NCBI GenBank assembly: GCA_964424355.1
Contig: CAYRIO010000008.1
Location: 62,001 to 126,000 of the forward strand
Direction: 5' to 3'
DNA: 64,000 bases
DNA from: CAZEHS01 sp964424355
GTDB taxonomy: Bacteria > Bacillota > Clostridia > Peptostreptococcales > Acidaminobacteraceae
Under the pieces are notes generated by a model that saw only the letters and a program-made list of their open reading frames with translations, searched no databases and was not told the DNA's origin. The translations under genes and the position numbers were made by a program. Positions 16,035 to 25,000 of the stretch are shown here, one piece after another; position 1 is the first letter of the stretch, and every line of letters begins with the position of its first letter.

Positions 16035-16325
16035 TCAGTTATCTCCGTCTTTATCCTTGTTTGCTAGATATCTACGTTCGGAACGAAACCACTCCATTGT
16101 CTGTGGCACAATTTTAACGATAGCAGAAAACAAGCCAATAGCGATGAGGTACGGGAGTGAAGACGAATCTGTGGGATTTTTTGCCATATACATTGCTGCC
16201 AGCCCTATGAATACAGCCATAATAAAAAAGAACGTTTTTCTAAATAGATAGCCTGTCAGTCCGTGTTTTCTTTCTTCGTTCCAGTTAGATTGGAACGAGG
16301 AGCTTGTTGGATGTTTTTGACTCAT
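16035..16325 (-). CDS. Small two-helix membrane protein, unknown function
   Basis: The 96-residue product has a polar N-terminus (MSQKHPTSSSFQSNWNEERK) and two predicted membrane helices (about 30-47, FFFIMAVFIGLAAMYMA, and 57-72, LPYLIAIGLFSAIVKIV). The C-terminal tail is basic then acidic (FRSERRYLANKDKDGDN). GGAGGG lies properly upstream of the ATG. The gene is AT-richer than the surrounding core genes and lies in a gene-poor island next to another small exported protein, which suggests accessory or acquired DNA. I do not recognise a family. Confidence 0.6.
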   Translation of the reverse strand: MSQKHPTSSSFQSNWNEERKHGLTGYLFRKTFFFIMAVFIGLAAMYMAKNPTDSSSLPYLIAIGLFSAIVKIVPQTMEWFRSERRYLANKDKDGDN

Positions 16326-16360
16326 TCAGCCCTCCGGTAGTGGTAACACAAGTAGAATGG

Positions 16361-16390
16361 AGAAAAATGGGCACTGGTTTCAGTGCCCAT
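16361..16390 (-). terminator. Terminator of the small secreted protein gene
   Basis: A perfect 10-bp stem ATGGGCACTG (16367-16376) / CAGTGCCCAT (16381-16390) has a 4-base loop. On the minus strand it is followed by TTTTCTCC. It lies just after the stop at 16398. Confidence 0.9.
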
Positions 16391-16397
16391 CGCATAA

Positions 16398-16904
16398 CTA
16401 AAACGATAAATTGCTGTAATAGTAACGAGTATTTAAGTATACCAGTTTTGTTCTGGCCTGGTCAGAGTAATTATATATAACTTGTTTTACATAGTAAGGA
16501 TATTGAGGATCGCCACTTGTTTGCCAGTAATATCTGACTTTTTGGTAGGCCTGATTACTTTCTAAAGTTATTCCTCCACCAATGAGAGTGGTAGCAAATC
16601 CTTTATAATCTGCGGTTTTGCCACCGAATTTTTTGAAAAGCAAGGTACATATAGCGGTTATAGTAAGTATCTGAAACTTAGTGCTTGTGGTAAGTCGCAT
16701 TTCAACGTTCTCTGTCCACCCTGGATTCACATCAAGAGTGCTAATTCCCCCATTGACAGGTAAAGCTTCTCTGTGAATGACTTGAATTCCGGCCGCTTTT
16801 GCCGCTGCTGGTGTTGCCGGTGTCGCTGATGCTTTAGCAGCGAATGCAACCGTTGATGTAAGCATGCTCAAAATAAGGAGTAACGAAACGATTTTCTTTA
16901 CTAT
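16398..16904 (-). CDS. Small secreted protein with apparent AUA start codon
   Basis: The frame from 16904 encodes a perfect signal peptide (xVKKIVSLLLILSMLTSTVAFA) and a mature part of about 140 residues with no recognised domain. Features seen are NPGWTENVEMRLTT and an aromatic C-terminus (YYVKQVIYNYSDQ, LNTRYYYSNLSF). AGGAGG (16910-16915) lies five bases before the codon ATA at 16904-16902; no ATG, GTG or TTG occurs there. The first ordinary start, TTG at 16871, would remove most of the signal peptide and has no RBS. Either AUA is used, or the start codon was recently lost (ATG to ATA). A good promoter, operator-like repeat and terminator surround it, arguing for a recently functional gene. 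Confidence 0.6.
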   Translation of the reverse strand: MVKKIVSLLLILSMLTSTVAFAAKASATPATPAAAKAAGIQVIHREALPVNGGISTLDVNPGWTENVEMRLTTSTKFQILTITAICTLLFKKFGGKTADYKGFATTLIGGGITLESNQAYQKVRYYWQTSGDPQYPYYVKQVIYNYSDQARTKLVYLNTRYYYSNLSF

Positions 16905-16923
16905 GAAATCCTCCTAAAGATTA

Positions 16924-16972
16924 TTGTGTACGTACAATTACCAATATCACACAAAAACCATATGTTGTCAAT
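16924..16972 (-). promoter_or_regulatory. Promoter and operator-like inverted repeat of the small secreted protein gene
   Basis: Minus strand: -35 TTGACA (16972-16967), 17-base spacer, -10 GATATT (16949-16944). Immediately downstream, over the likely transcription start, is an inverted repeat ATTGT-6-ACAAT (16924-16939, centre GTACGT), a plausible repressor site. Confidence 0.5.
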
Positions 16973-17476
16973 GAAACAATTAAATTCTTTAAATACAATA
17001 AAATAACATAACGCTGTTCGGTTGAACCACTTTATAGTAACTATTATTGCCCGCTCTGCCATAATGGTAAAAGTATCACCAGAAACGTTGGGTTTCAAAA
17101 CGTTCCATCGATTTCGGCGGGTGAACCATAAATAATCTAATTGTGCGCTCAGCCACTCTTTTAATATGGCCACAGCATACATTTTATTGCAACACTTCCT
17201 GCGCGAAACGGCCTCGAACGTGCGTGAAACGGTTTATTTTCTATCCTCTTTCTTTTTTATATATGGTCTTCACACATTTCCTAATTCATTCTCTATTCAA
17301 ATCGGAAATTTCCAACCAGTATAAAATTAACAGTTTATAAGACATTTGCAAGACTCCTTTTTCAGGCGGGTTTTAGTTTCCGGCTGCTGCCATTCAGGAG
17401 TATTAGATACTTCGGACTTGTGATAATTCACGATAACTGAGAAAATGAAGGAATAGAGCATCACAGGAGGAACCCC
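16973..17476. other. AT-rich intergenic stretch
   Basis: I see no supportable gene. A minus-strand frame at about 17030-17180 reads like protein (EWLSAQLDYLWFTRRNRW) but has no RBS-supported start and decays into low-complexity AT-rich sequence; it may be a remnant. The last 30 bases contain the RBS (AGGAGG) of the MocR-type gene. Confidence 0.4.
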
Positions 17477-18931
17477 ATGCTGGAAATCCGTTGGAAACCG
17501 GACCGCACTTTAAAAACCCCTATCTATGAGCAGATTGTCACCTATATCACCGGTCGGATCCTCAGTGGTGAGTGGCCTGCCAGTGCAGTCATACCCACCC
17601 AGCGGGAGCTGGCAGCTCTCTTCGATGTGAACCGGAGCACCGTGGTCACGGCCTTGGAAGAACTGAAAGGCCAGGGGCTCCTGGAAACCGCGGGGAAGCT
17701 GGGTACACGGATCAGCGCGTCCACTGCGGATTCCGCTCAAAAAGGGCAGCCGGACTGGGCCTATCATATCCGGGAAGGGGTTCATTACTCCAATGATGAA
17801 ACCATTCAGCAGATCAACCGCTTGGAAAACAAACCGGGGATGATCCGACTCAGCTCCGGAGAAATTTCCCCGGAACACTACCCCATGGAACGCATGCGGG
17901 ATGTGCTCTCCGGGCTGGCACAGAACCTGGGGCATATGGGCTATGAGGAGCCCCGGGGCAATATGCAGCTTCGGGAAGAAATCTGTGACTATCTGAAGCA
18001 GTCCGGAATCAACGTGTCTCCGGCCTGCATCCTTATCGTATCCGGAGCCCTCCAGGCCATTCAGCTCATCGCCATGGGGCTGCTGCAGGCGGGTTCCATG
18101 GTGCTGATGGAGCGGCCTTCCTACCTGTATTCCCTGAACATCCTGCCCTCCATGGGCATGCGGCGCTATGGGGTGCCGGTGGATCATGAGGGCCTCCGCT
18201 CGGATCTCCTTCATGGCTTCAAATCCAGGCATCACCAGTCCCTGCTGTATGTAAACCCGAATTTTCAGAACCCCACCGGAGCGGTGCTTTCTGAAAGCAG
18301 GCGCCGGCTGTTGTTGGAATTCTGTTCAAAGGAACGGATTCCGGTGGTGGAGGATGATGTCTACCGGGAACTTTGGTTGGATAAGCCGCTGCTCCCATCC
18401 TTGAAGGCCATGGATGATCAGGGCCTGGTTCTTCACGTGGGCAGTGTCTCAAAAACCCTGAGCCCCGGGCTGCGCATCGGCTGGATTGCCGGACCGGAAA
18501 CGGTGATTGAGCGGCTCTCGGATTTGAAGATGCAGGCGGATTACGGCTCCAGTTCCCTGGCCCAGGCGGTTGTTGCCCAGTGGTTCAGGCAGGGACACTT
18601 CGCCTGGCATACGGAAAACATGCGCAGTGCGCTGCGGATCCGGCGGGAAGCTGCGCTGACCGCTCTGAAAATCTATTTCTCCGACATTGCCCGGTGGCAG
18701 GTTCCGGAAGGGGGTTTTTATATCTGGGTTGAACTCCTGGTGCCTGTGCGTGCCAGTCAGGTTTTTGAGGAAGCCATCAAGGTGGGTGTCCTTTTCTACC
18801 CCGGCTACCTCTATGATACGGAGAGCAACCCATTCATCCGAATCTCCTACTCCTATGCCACTTTAGAGGATATCCGCCTGGGAATCCAGCGGCTCTCAAT
18901 CATCATCCAGCAACTGCTGAAGCATAAATGA
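17477..18931 (+). CDS. MocR/PdxR-type GntR regulator with aminotransferase-like domain
   Basis: The 484-residue protein has an N-terminal GntR winged helix (about 10-80; YEQIVTYITGRILSGEW, PTQRELAALFDVNRSTVVTA). A fold-type I aminotransferase-like domain (about 110-480) follows, with the PLP-binding lysine in VSKTLSPGLRIGWI (Lys326). This is the MocR subfamily, which senses PLP or amino compounds and usually activates a neighbouring gene. GGAGG precedes the ATG. Two direct repeats begin three bases after its stop, ahead of a racemase gene on the same strand, so that racemase is its likely target. Such proteins rarely act as free enzymes. Confidence 0.9.
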   Translation: MLEIRWKPDRTLKTPIYEQIVTYITGRILSGEWPASAVIPTQRELAALFDVNRSTVVTALEELKGQGLLETAGKLGTRISASTADSAQKGQPDWAYHIREGVHYSNDETIQQINRLENKPGMIRLSSGEISPEHYPMERMRDVLSGLAQNLGHMGYEEPRGNMQLREEICDYLKQSGINVSPACILIVSGALQAIQLIAMGLLQAGSMVLMERPSYLYSLNILPSMGMRRYGVPVDHEGLRSDLLHGFKSRHHQSLLYVNPNFQNPTGAVLSESRRRLLLEFCSKERIPVVEDDVYRELWLDKPLLPSLKAMDDQGLVLHVGSVSKTLSPGLRIGWIAGPETVIERLSDLKMQADYGSSSLAQAVVAQWFRQGHFAWHTENMRSALRIRREAALTALKIYFSDIARWQVPEGGFYIWVELLVPVRASQVFEEAIKVGVLFYPGYLYDTESNPFIRISYSYATLEDIRLGIQRLSIIIQQLLKHK

Positions 18932-18933
18932 TC

Positions 18934-18993
18934 CTGGTTGGCGTGCGAATCTGAGTTCTGGTTGGTGTGCTGACCAACCAATACCCCTATAAT
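18934..18993 (+). promoter_or_regulatory. Candidate MocR operator and promoter ahead of the racemase gene
   Basis: CTGGTTGGCGTGC (18934-18946) is repeated as CTGGTTGGTGTGC (18958-18970), 24 bases apart with one mismatch. ACCAACC (18973-18979) adds an inverted copy. A -10 TATAAT follows at 18988-18993 with no good -35, as expected for an activator-dependent promoter. Spaced direct repeats are typical for MocR regulators. Confidence 0.6.
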
Positions 18994-19026
18994 TATCCCA
19001 TAGACATTTTGGGAGGAGGGGATCAC

Positions 19027-20124
19027 ATGACCCATCAACATTATCCGGCACTGGAAGTGAATTTGAAGATCATCCGACAGAACACAGAAGCCTTGGTTTC
19101 ACTGTTGAATAGCCATGAGATGACCTTGACCGGTGTTGTTAAAGGATTCAATGCCCTGCCGAAAGTGGTGGAGCAGTTTGCAAAAGGGGGCTGCCGCCAT
19201 CTTGCCAGCAGCCGGTTGGATCAGCTGGCCCGTCTGAAGCGCCGTGAGATGGGCCTTCCCCTGATGCTCCTGCGGATCCCCATGAATTCCGAGATCGATG
19301 ATCTGGTACAGGTCGCCGATATCAGCCTGAATTCGGAATGGGCGACCGTCGAGGCACTGGCTCAGGCCAGCAGTCAACACGGCGTCCGGCACGGGGTCGT
19401 ACTGATGCAGGATCTGGGCGATCTTCGTGAAGGGTTTTTCGACCAGGGAGAATTGATCGCATTAGCGGTCCATATTGAAAACAATCTAAAAAGCCTGACA
19501 CTCAAAGGCATCGGAACAAACCTGGGCTGCTATGGGGCGATCAAACCCAGCGAAGAGAATCTGGGAAAGCTTTGTCAGACGGCACAGGAAATCGAAAAAC
19601 GGATCGGCAGACCCTTGGAAATCGTATCCGGCGGCGCAACCACCTCGCTGCCCATCTTGCTGGCGGGCAAGATGCCCAAGGGAATCAATAATCTCCGGAT
19701 CGGGGAAGCCATCCTGGTCAACCGGGATCTGCCGGACTATTGGAATGTGCCGGTGCCGGGGATGCAGAAGGAAGCATTCGTATTGAAAGCCCAGGTCGTT
19801 GAAATCAAGGGAAAGCCCAGTCATCCGGTGGGCGAGATCTTTAAAGACGCATTTGGCGACTGTCCGACATACGTGGACCGTGGAGTGCGCCATCGGGCAA
19901 TCCTGGCGGTTGGGAAACAGGACCTTTGCGACCCCTCCAAGCTGGTCCCCATGACGCCCGGCATCGAAATTGTAGGTGCCAGCTCCGATCACCTGATTGT
20001 GGATATAGAAGCCTGCAGTGCGCCTGTGGCGGTCGGGGATATCCTGTCCTTTGGCATGTTCTACTCCCCTCTGCTCTTTCTCAGCGGTTCCTCCGGCGTC
20101 AATAAAATATACAAGAACAGGTGA
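19027..20124 (+). CDS. Alanine-racemase-fold PLP enzyme, ornithine-racemase-like
   Basis: The ATG at 19027 follows a strong GGGAGGAGGGG. The 365-residue protein has a TIM-barrel alanine racemase N-terminal domain. The PLP lysine lies in LTGVVKGFNALPKV (Lys39), followed by SSRLDQL. The phosphate-binding and SGGATTSLPILLAGKMPKG regions are typical of the Orr/YhfX-like group rather than of Alr. The C-terminal part (about 250-365) is a small beta domain. Ornithine racemase produces D-ornithine for anaerobic amino-acid fermentation in clostridia; YhfX-like proteins are the alternative. The MocR gene and direct-repeat operator upstream suggest control by amino acid or PLP status. Substrate is inferred from family resemblance only. 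Confidence 0.75.
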   Translation: MTHQHYPALEVNLKIIRQNTEALVSLLNSHEMTLTGVVKGFNALPKVVEQFAKGGCRHLASSRLDQLARLKRREMGLPLMLLRIPMNSEIDDLVQVADISLNSEWATVEALAQASSQHGVRHGVVLMQDLGDLREGFFDQGELIALAVHIENNLKSLTLKGIGTNLGCYGAIKPSEENLGKLCQTAQEIEKRIGRPLEIVSGGATTSLPILLAGKMPKGINNLRIGEAILVNRDLPDYWNVPVPGMQKEAFVLKAQVVEIKGKPSHPVGEIFKDAFGDCPTYVDRGVRHRAILAVGKQDLCDPSKLVPMTPGIEIVGASSDHLIVDIEACSAPVAVGDILSFGMFYSPLLFLSGSSGVNKIYKNR

Positions 20125-20181
20125 TTGAGAAGCGTGTCACCGGGTATGCATGTCCCGACAACGTAAATTAGGAGGGATCAT

Positions 20182-20667
20182 ATGGATGTCTATCAATTTG
20201 CAATGGAGATGGAACTGGCAGGGCGAGCCCATTATCTGAAGCTGGTGGCGGAATCGCCAGGAAGCGCCGGAAAACGGATTTTTCAAATACTGGCGGATGA
20301 GGAGCTGCGTCATTACCAGTATCTGAAAGACATGTCTCAAAACAGCCCCATCGCTGTTGAGTCAGGAAATGTGGAGGCTGCTGAGAAGGTGTTCACGGAC
20401 ATGCTGGGGACAGATGAGCTCCTTGGCTACATGCTGCCTCTGGATTACTATACGCAGGGCGTGCAGCTGGAAGATAAAAGCATCGATTTTTACCGCGAAA
20501 AATCCCTGACAGAGACAGATCCAACAGCCAGAATCCTGTTCCTGAAGCTTTACTTCGAAGAAAAAAAGCACAAGCTTTTGTTGGAGAATATCATGGAAAT
20601 GATCATGGAACCGGAACGGCGTCTGGAAAGCCCGGAGCTGGAACGGCCACTGAAGCAGGACATTTGA
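20182..20667 (+). CDS. Ferritin-like/rubrerythrin-family diiron protein
   Basis: The 161-residue four-helix-bundle protein shows a duplicated ExxH pattern. The first half has EMELAGRAHY and DEELRHYQYL (about 9-52); the second has QLEDKSIDFY and FEEKKHKLLL (about 92-136). There is no C-terminal rubredoxin domain, so it is an erythrin-type rather than a full rubrerythrin. Such proteins reduce peroxide or handle iron in anaerobes; the residues for a diiron site are present. RBS AGGAGGG precedes the ATG and a strong terminator follows. It may be co-transcribed with the racemase (57-base gap). Confidence 0.82.
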   Translation: MDVYQFAMEMELAGRAHYLKLVAESPGSAGKRIFQILADEELRHYQYLKDMSQNSPIAVESGNVEAAEKVFTDMLGTDELLGYMLPLDYYTQGVQLEDKSIDFYREKSLTETDPTARILFLKLYFEEKKHKLLLENIMEMIMEPERRLESPELERPLKQDI

Positions 20668-20690
20668 ATCAATGGGGCAGACACCCTATG

Positions 20691-20729
20691 AATCGGCCGG
20701 AGTTCCCTGGGAATCCGGCCGATTTTTTG
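20691..20729 (+). terminator. Terminator after the ferritin-like gene
   Basis: AATCGGCCGGA (20691-20701) pairs perfectly with TCCGGCCGATT (20714-20724), followed by TTTTGG. Confidence 0.92.
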
Positions 20730-20775
20730 GTATTGTATGATTGGAGAAAGACATGACACAGACGGGAGGGAATCC

Positions 20776-21960
20776 ATGCAATCCCTTGAACAACTGATGC
20801 AGGAAATATTCAATGATTTTGAGATGATATACGGGGTGCTCAGCGATGGGGTTTCCGGATCATCGGGACCGGAGAAGGTCACCCTCCGAAAAACCCAGCT
20901 TCGGGGAGAAATCTGTTACCAGGTGGAATCCCTTCAGAACAAGCAGGTGTTCCACCGAAATCTGACCCCTGAAGAAGCCGGGTCGCTGATTCTGGAATTG
21001 CTGGGTCCCCAGCTGCGCCAAGGGGTCTTTTATACCCGCAGCGCCGACTGGCAGGTGCGGATTTCAAAAAAGGGAACGCCGGGCATTCTTAAACGGCCCC
21101 CCAGTCGGCAGGATGCCGTGACCGAGCATAACCGCACCAAGCAGTACCTGATTCCGGAAGGAACACCGATCCCCTGGCTGATAGCCCTGGGGATCATGAT
21201 GCCAGACGGGAAGATCCACAAAAGCAAATATGATAAGTTCCGGCAGATCAATCGCTATCTGGAATTCGTAGAGGACTGCCTCCCTCACGTGGCGGAGCTA
21301 TCTCCCCTGCGGGTGGTGGATTTCGGCTGCGGGAAGGCGTATCTGACCTTTGCCCTGTATGATTATCTGGTCAACCGGCGAGGGTTGACCGCCGAAATCA
21401 CCGGCCTCGATCTCAAGGAAGGCGTTGTCAGACAGTGCTCGGAACTGGCCCGCACCGTCGGGTTCACAGGTCTGCAGTTCAAAGTCGGCGACATCGCCCG
21501 CTATGAGAGCCAAACCGCGGCGGATTTTGTGATTTCCCTCCATGCCTGTGATACGGCAACGGATGCCGCCCTGGCAAAGGCCGTGAACTGGGGGGCCAAG
21601 GTGATTCTGGCGGTTCCCTGCTGTCACAAGGAGTTGATCCGGCAGATCCAGATTCCAGGCCTTGAAGTGCTGCTCCAGCATGGCGTACTCCGGGAACGGC
21701 TGGGGTCCATGGCTACGGATACCCTCCGCAGCTTGGCGCTGGAGGTCATGGGGTATCAGACCCAGATCATGGAATTCATCGACATGGAACACACTCCCAA
21801 GAACATCCTGATCCGGGGCATCAAAATTCGGCCAGTCGGGGGTGACCCTATCAAAAAATACTGTGACTTCAAAAAAACAATCGGGGTGGATCCAGGGCTG
21901 GAAAACGCTTTCGGGGATGAGTTCAAAAGTCTGGTAAAAGCGGTTCCGGCTGTTGATTAG
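20776..21960 (+). CDS. SAM-dependent methyltransferase (Methyltransf_32 type)
   Basis: The ATG at 20776 follows GGGAGG. The 394-residue protein has an N-terminal accessory region (about 1-150) and a Rossmann methyltransferase domain (about 155-350). The SAM motif is VVDFGCGKAYLTFAL, acidic loop ITGLDLKEG, and the hallmark pair ISLHACDTATD and VPCCHKEL. This SLHACDT/PCCH combination is typical of the Methyltransf_32 group (METTL25/GSTCD-like), thought to act on RNA or small molecules; the substrate is not established. Monocistronic between two terminator/promoter units. Confidence 0.82.
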   Translation: MQSLEQLMQEIFNDFEMIYGVLSDGVSGSSGPEKVTLRKTQLRGEICYQVESLQNKQVFHRNLTPEEAGSLILELLGPQLRQGVFYTRSADWQVRISKKGTPGILKRPPSRQDAVTEHNRTKQYLIPEGTPIPWLIALGIMMPDGKIHKSKYDKFRQINRYLEFVEDCLPHVAELSPLRVVDFGCGKAYLTFALYDYLVNRRGLTAEITGLDLKEGVVRQCSELARTVGFTGLQFKVGDIARYESQTAADFVISLHACDTATDAALAKAVNWGAKVILAVPCCHKELIRQIQIPGLEVLLQHGVLRERLGSMATDTLRSLALEVMGYQTQIMEFIDMEHTPKNILIRGIKIRPVGGDPIKKYCDFKKTIGVDPGLENAFGDEFKSLVKAVPAVD

Positions 21961-22010
21961 AAAGGGATTGACCTGGATATAAGTTTTCCGGGGAACCTGT
22001 GGTGTTAAGA

Positions 22011-22040
22011 TTGACATCCGTGTATATTGTATACTATACT
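22011..22040 (+). promoter_or_regulatory. Strong sigma-A promoter of the pyruvate:ferredoxin oxidoreductase gene
   Basis: Perfect -35 TTGACA (22011-22016), 18-base spacer and -10 TATACT (22035-22040), about 50 bases before the start codon. Confidence 0.75.
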
Positions 22041-22090
22041 GGAGAGTGTATTGGTGTAAGTTTATTACCTATAAGGATGGAGGCAGATTA

Positions 22091-25000
22091 ATGAGCAAAA
22101 AGACAATGATGACGTTGGATGGAAATACCGCTGCCGCGTACGTATCTTATGCATTTACGGAAGTTGCCGGTATCTACCCGATCACACCGTCCTCCCCAAT
22201 GGCGGAACTCACCGATGAGTGGGCTGCTAAAGGCAAGAAGAATCTTTTCGGACAAACTGTCAACGTTGTAGAACTCGAGTCAGAAGCCGGCGCTGCGGGC
22301 ACAGTGCACGGATCCCTTCAGGCAGGAGCTTTGACCACTACTTATACGGCATCTCAGGGTCTTTTGCTGATGATTCCCAACATGTACAAAATCGCCGGTG
22401 AACTTTTGCCTTCCGTTTTCCATGTTACTGCACGCTGTGTATCCAGCCACGCGCTGAACATTTTCGGTGACCACTCCGATGTCATGGCAACCCGTCAAAC
22501 CGGTTTTGCGATGCTGGCTTCCAACTCTGTACAGGAAGTTATGGACCTGGGCGCAGTTGCTCACCTTGCCACCATCAAATCCCGTGTGCCTTTTGTACAC
22601 TTCTTTGATGGCTTCAGAACTTCCCACGAGGTTCAAAAAATCGAAGCGATCGATTACGCTGATTTGGCGAAACTGATCGATATGGATGCTGTCAACGCAT
22701 TCAGAAAACGTGCAATCAACCCGGAACATCCGGTTATCCGCGGGACTGCTCAAAACCCCGATATCTTCTTCCAAGCCCGTGAAGCCTGTAACCCTTACTA
22801 CGATGAACTGCCTGCAGTTGTTGTAGACTACATGAAAGAAATTTCCAGCCTGACTGGCCGCGAATACAAGCCTTTCAACTACTATGGCGCACCTGATGCC
22901 GAGTATGTTCTCGTAGCAATGGGTTCTGTAGTTGAAACGATTGAAGAGACTGTTGACTACCTCATGAAGCAGGGCAAAAAAGTCGGCGTTCTTAAAGTGC
23001 GTCTCTACCGACCATTCGTACCACAATTCATGTTCGATGTACTGCCTGCAACCGTCAAGAAACTGGCTGTCCTCGACAGAACAAAAGAGCCGGGCGCACT
23101 GGGCGAGCCGCTGTACCTCGATATCTGCAGCTCTTTCTACGGCAAGGCAAACGGTCCGGTAATCGTTGGCGGTCGTTATGGCTTGGGTTCCAAAGACACA
23201 ACGCCTTCCCATATCCTTTCCGTATTCGAAAACCTGTTCGCTGCTGATTCCAAAAACGGATTCACCGTCAGCATCAACGATGATGTGACAAACCTGTCCC
23301 TTCCGGTCAAATCACAGATCGTTACAGAAAAAGAAGGCACAGTGCGTTGCAAATTCTGGGGTCTTGGTTCAGATGGCACTGTTGGCGCCAACAAGAACGC
23401 CATCAAGATCATCGGCGACACAACAGATCTCTACGCACAAGGGTACTTCTCATACGATTCTAAAAAATCCGGCGGCGTAACCATTTCTCACCTCCGTTTC
23501 GGGAAAACACCCATCCGTTCCACTTACCTGATCGACGAAGCAGATTACATCGCTTGTCACAATCAGTCATATGTGACGCAATACGATCTGCTGAAAGGTC
23601 TTAAAAAGGGCGGAACCTTCGTTCTGAACTGTCAGTGGACCAAAGACGAAGTTGAACAGCATCTGCCCGCTAACATGAAGCGGTTCATGGCTGCCAACGA
23701 CATCAAGTTCTACACCCTCAACGGGACTGACATTGCCGTAGAAATCGGCCTTGGCAACCGTATCAACATGATCATGCAGGCTGCGTTCTTCCAATTGGCT
23801 GATGTTATGCCTGTTGCAGATGCGGTGAAAGAACTGAAAAAAGCAAACTACAAATCATACGGCAAAAAAGGCGAGAAAATCGTCGCCATGAACGACGCTG
23901 CTGTTGACCGCGGCATCACCGATATGGTTAAGATCGACATCCCTGCTTCCTGGAAAGACGCTGTGGATGAGGCTGCTGTTGCCGGTAAAGCAGTTCCCGC
24001 ATTCATCAGCAATATCCTGATCCCCATCAACCGTCAGGAAGGCGATAATCTTGCTGTCAGCACATTCAAAGGCATCGAGGACGGCACCTGGGATATGGGT
24101 ACCTCCGCTTACGAAAAACGCGGCATCGCTGTCAACGTACCAGAATGGCAGATTGAGTCCTGCATCCAGTGTAACCAGTGTTCCTTCGTATGTCCTCACG
24201 CTGCTGTCCGTCCATTCCTGCTGACTGCAGAAGAGACGGCCAATGCACCGGAAGGGTTCGAAACGAAGAAGGCTATCGGTAAAGGGCTCGAGAACTATAA
24301 CTACCGTCTCCAAGTCACTACTTTGGACTGCACAGGCTGCGGAAACTGCGCGGATATCTGTCCTTCCAAACAGAAATCACTGATCATGAAGCCACTGGAT
24401 TCACAGCTTCATCAAATGACTAACTGGGATTACGCCTTCAACCTGCCCATCAAGCATGAAGCGGTTGAACTTGCCACAGTTAAAGGCAGCCAGTTTGCCC
24501 AACCCCTGTTCGAATTCTCCGGCGCTTGTGCAGGCTGTGGTGAAACACCTTATATGAAGGCTGTGACCCAGCTGTTCGGCGATCGCATGATGATTGCCAA
24601 TGCTACCGGCTGTTCCTCCATCTGGGGCGCATCCGCTCCAAGCACGCCTTACTGCAAAAACCAGGAAGGCAAAGGGCCAGCATGGGCCAACTCCCTCTTC
24701 GAAGACAACGCTGAATTCGGTCTGGGTATGGCAATGGGCGTCAAGCAGCTGAGAAGCAAGCTTGTTGACCTGATGAATGAAATGGTTGCCCTGCCTGTGA
24801 ATGCAGATGCAAAAACTGCCTGCACAGAGTGGGTTGCTGGCATGAACGATGCCAATGCATCCAAAGCCGCTACGGCAAAAGTTCGCGCACTGTTCGGGTC
24901 AGACCTGGGCGATGCAAAAGCCAACACGGTCCTTGCAGACATCAAAAATCTGGAAGACTATCTGGTTAAGAAATCCCAGTGGATCGTCGGTGGCGACGGC

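Noticed and set aside
16901..17182. A minus-strand frame with a protein-like centre
   Set aside because: No ribosome-binding site, its end degenerates into AT-rich sequence, and it overlaps the promoter and operator of the small secreted protein gene.
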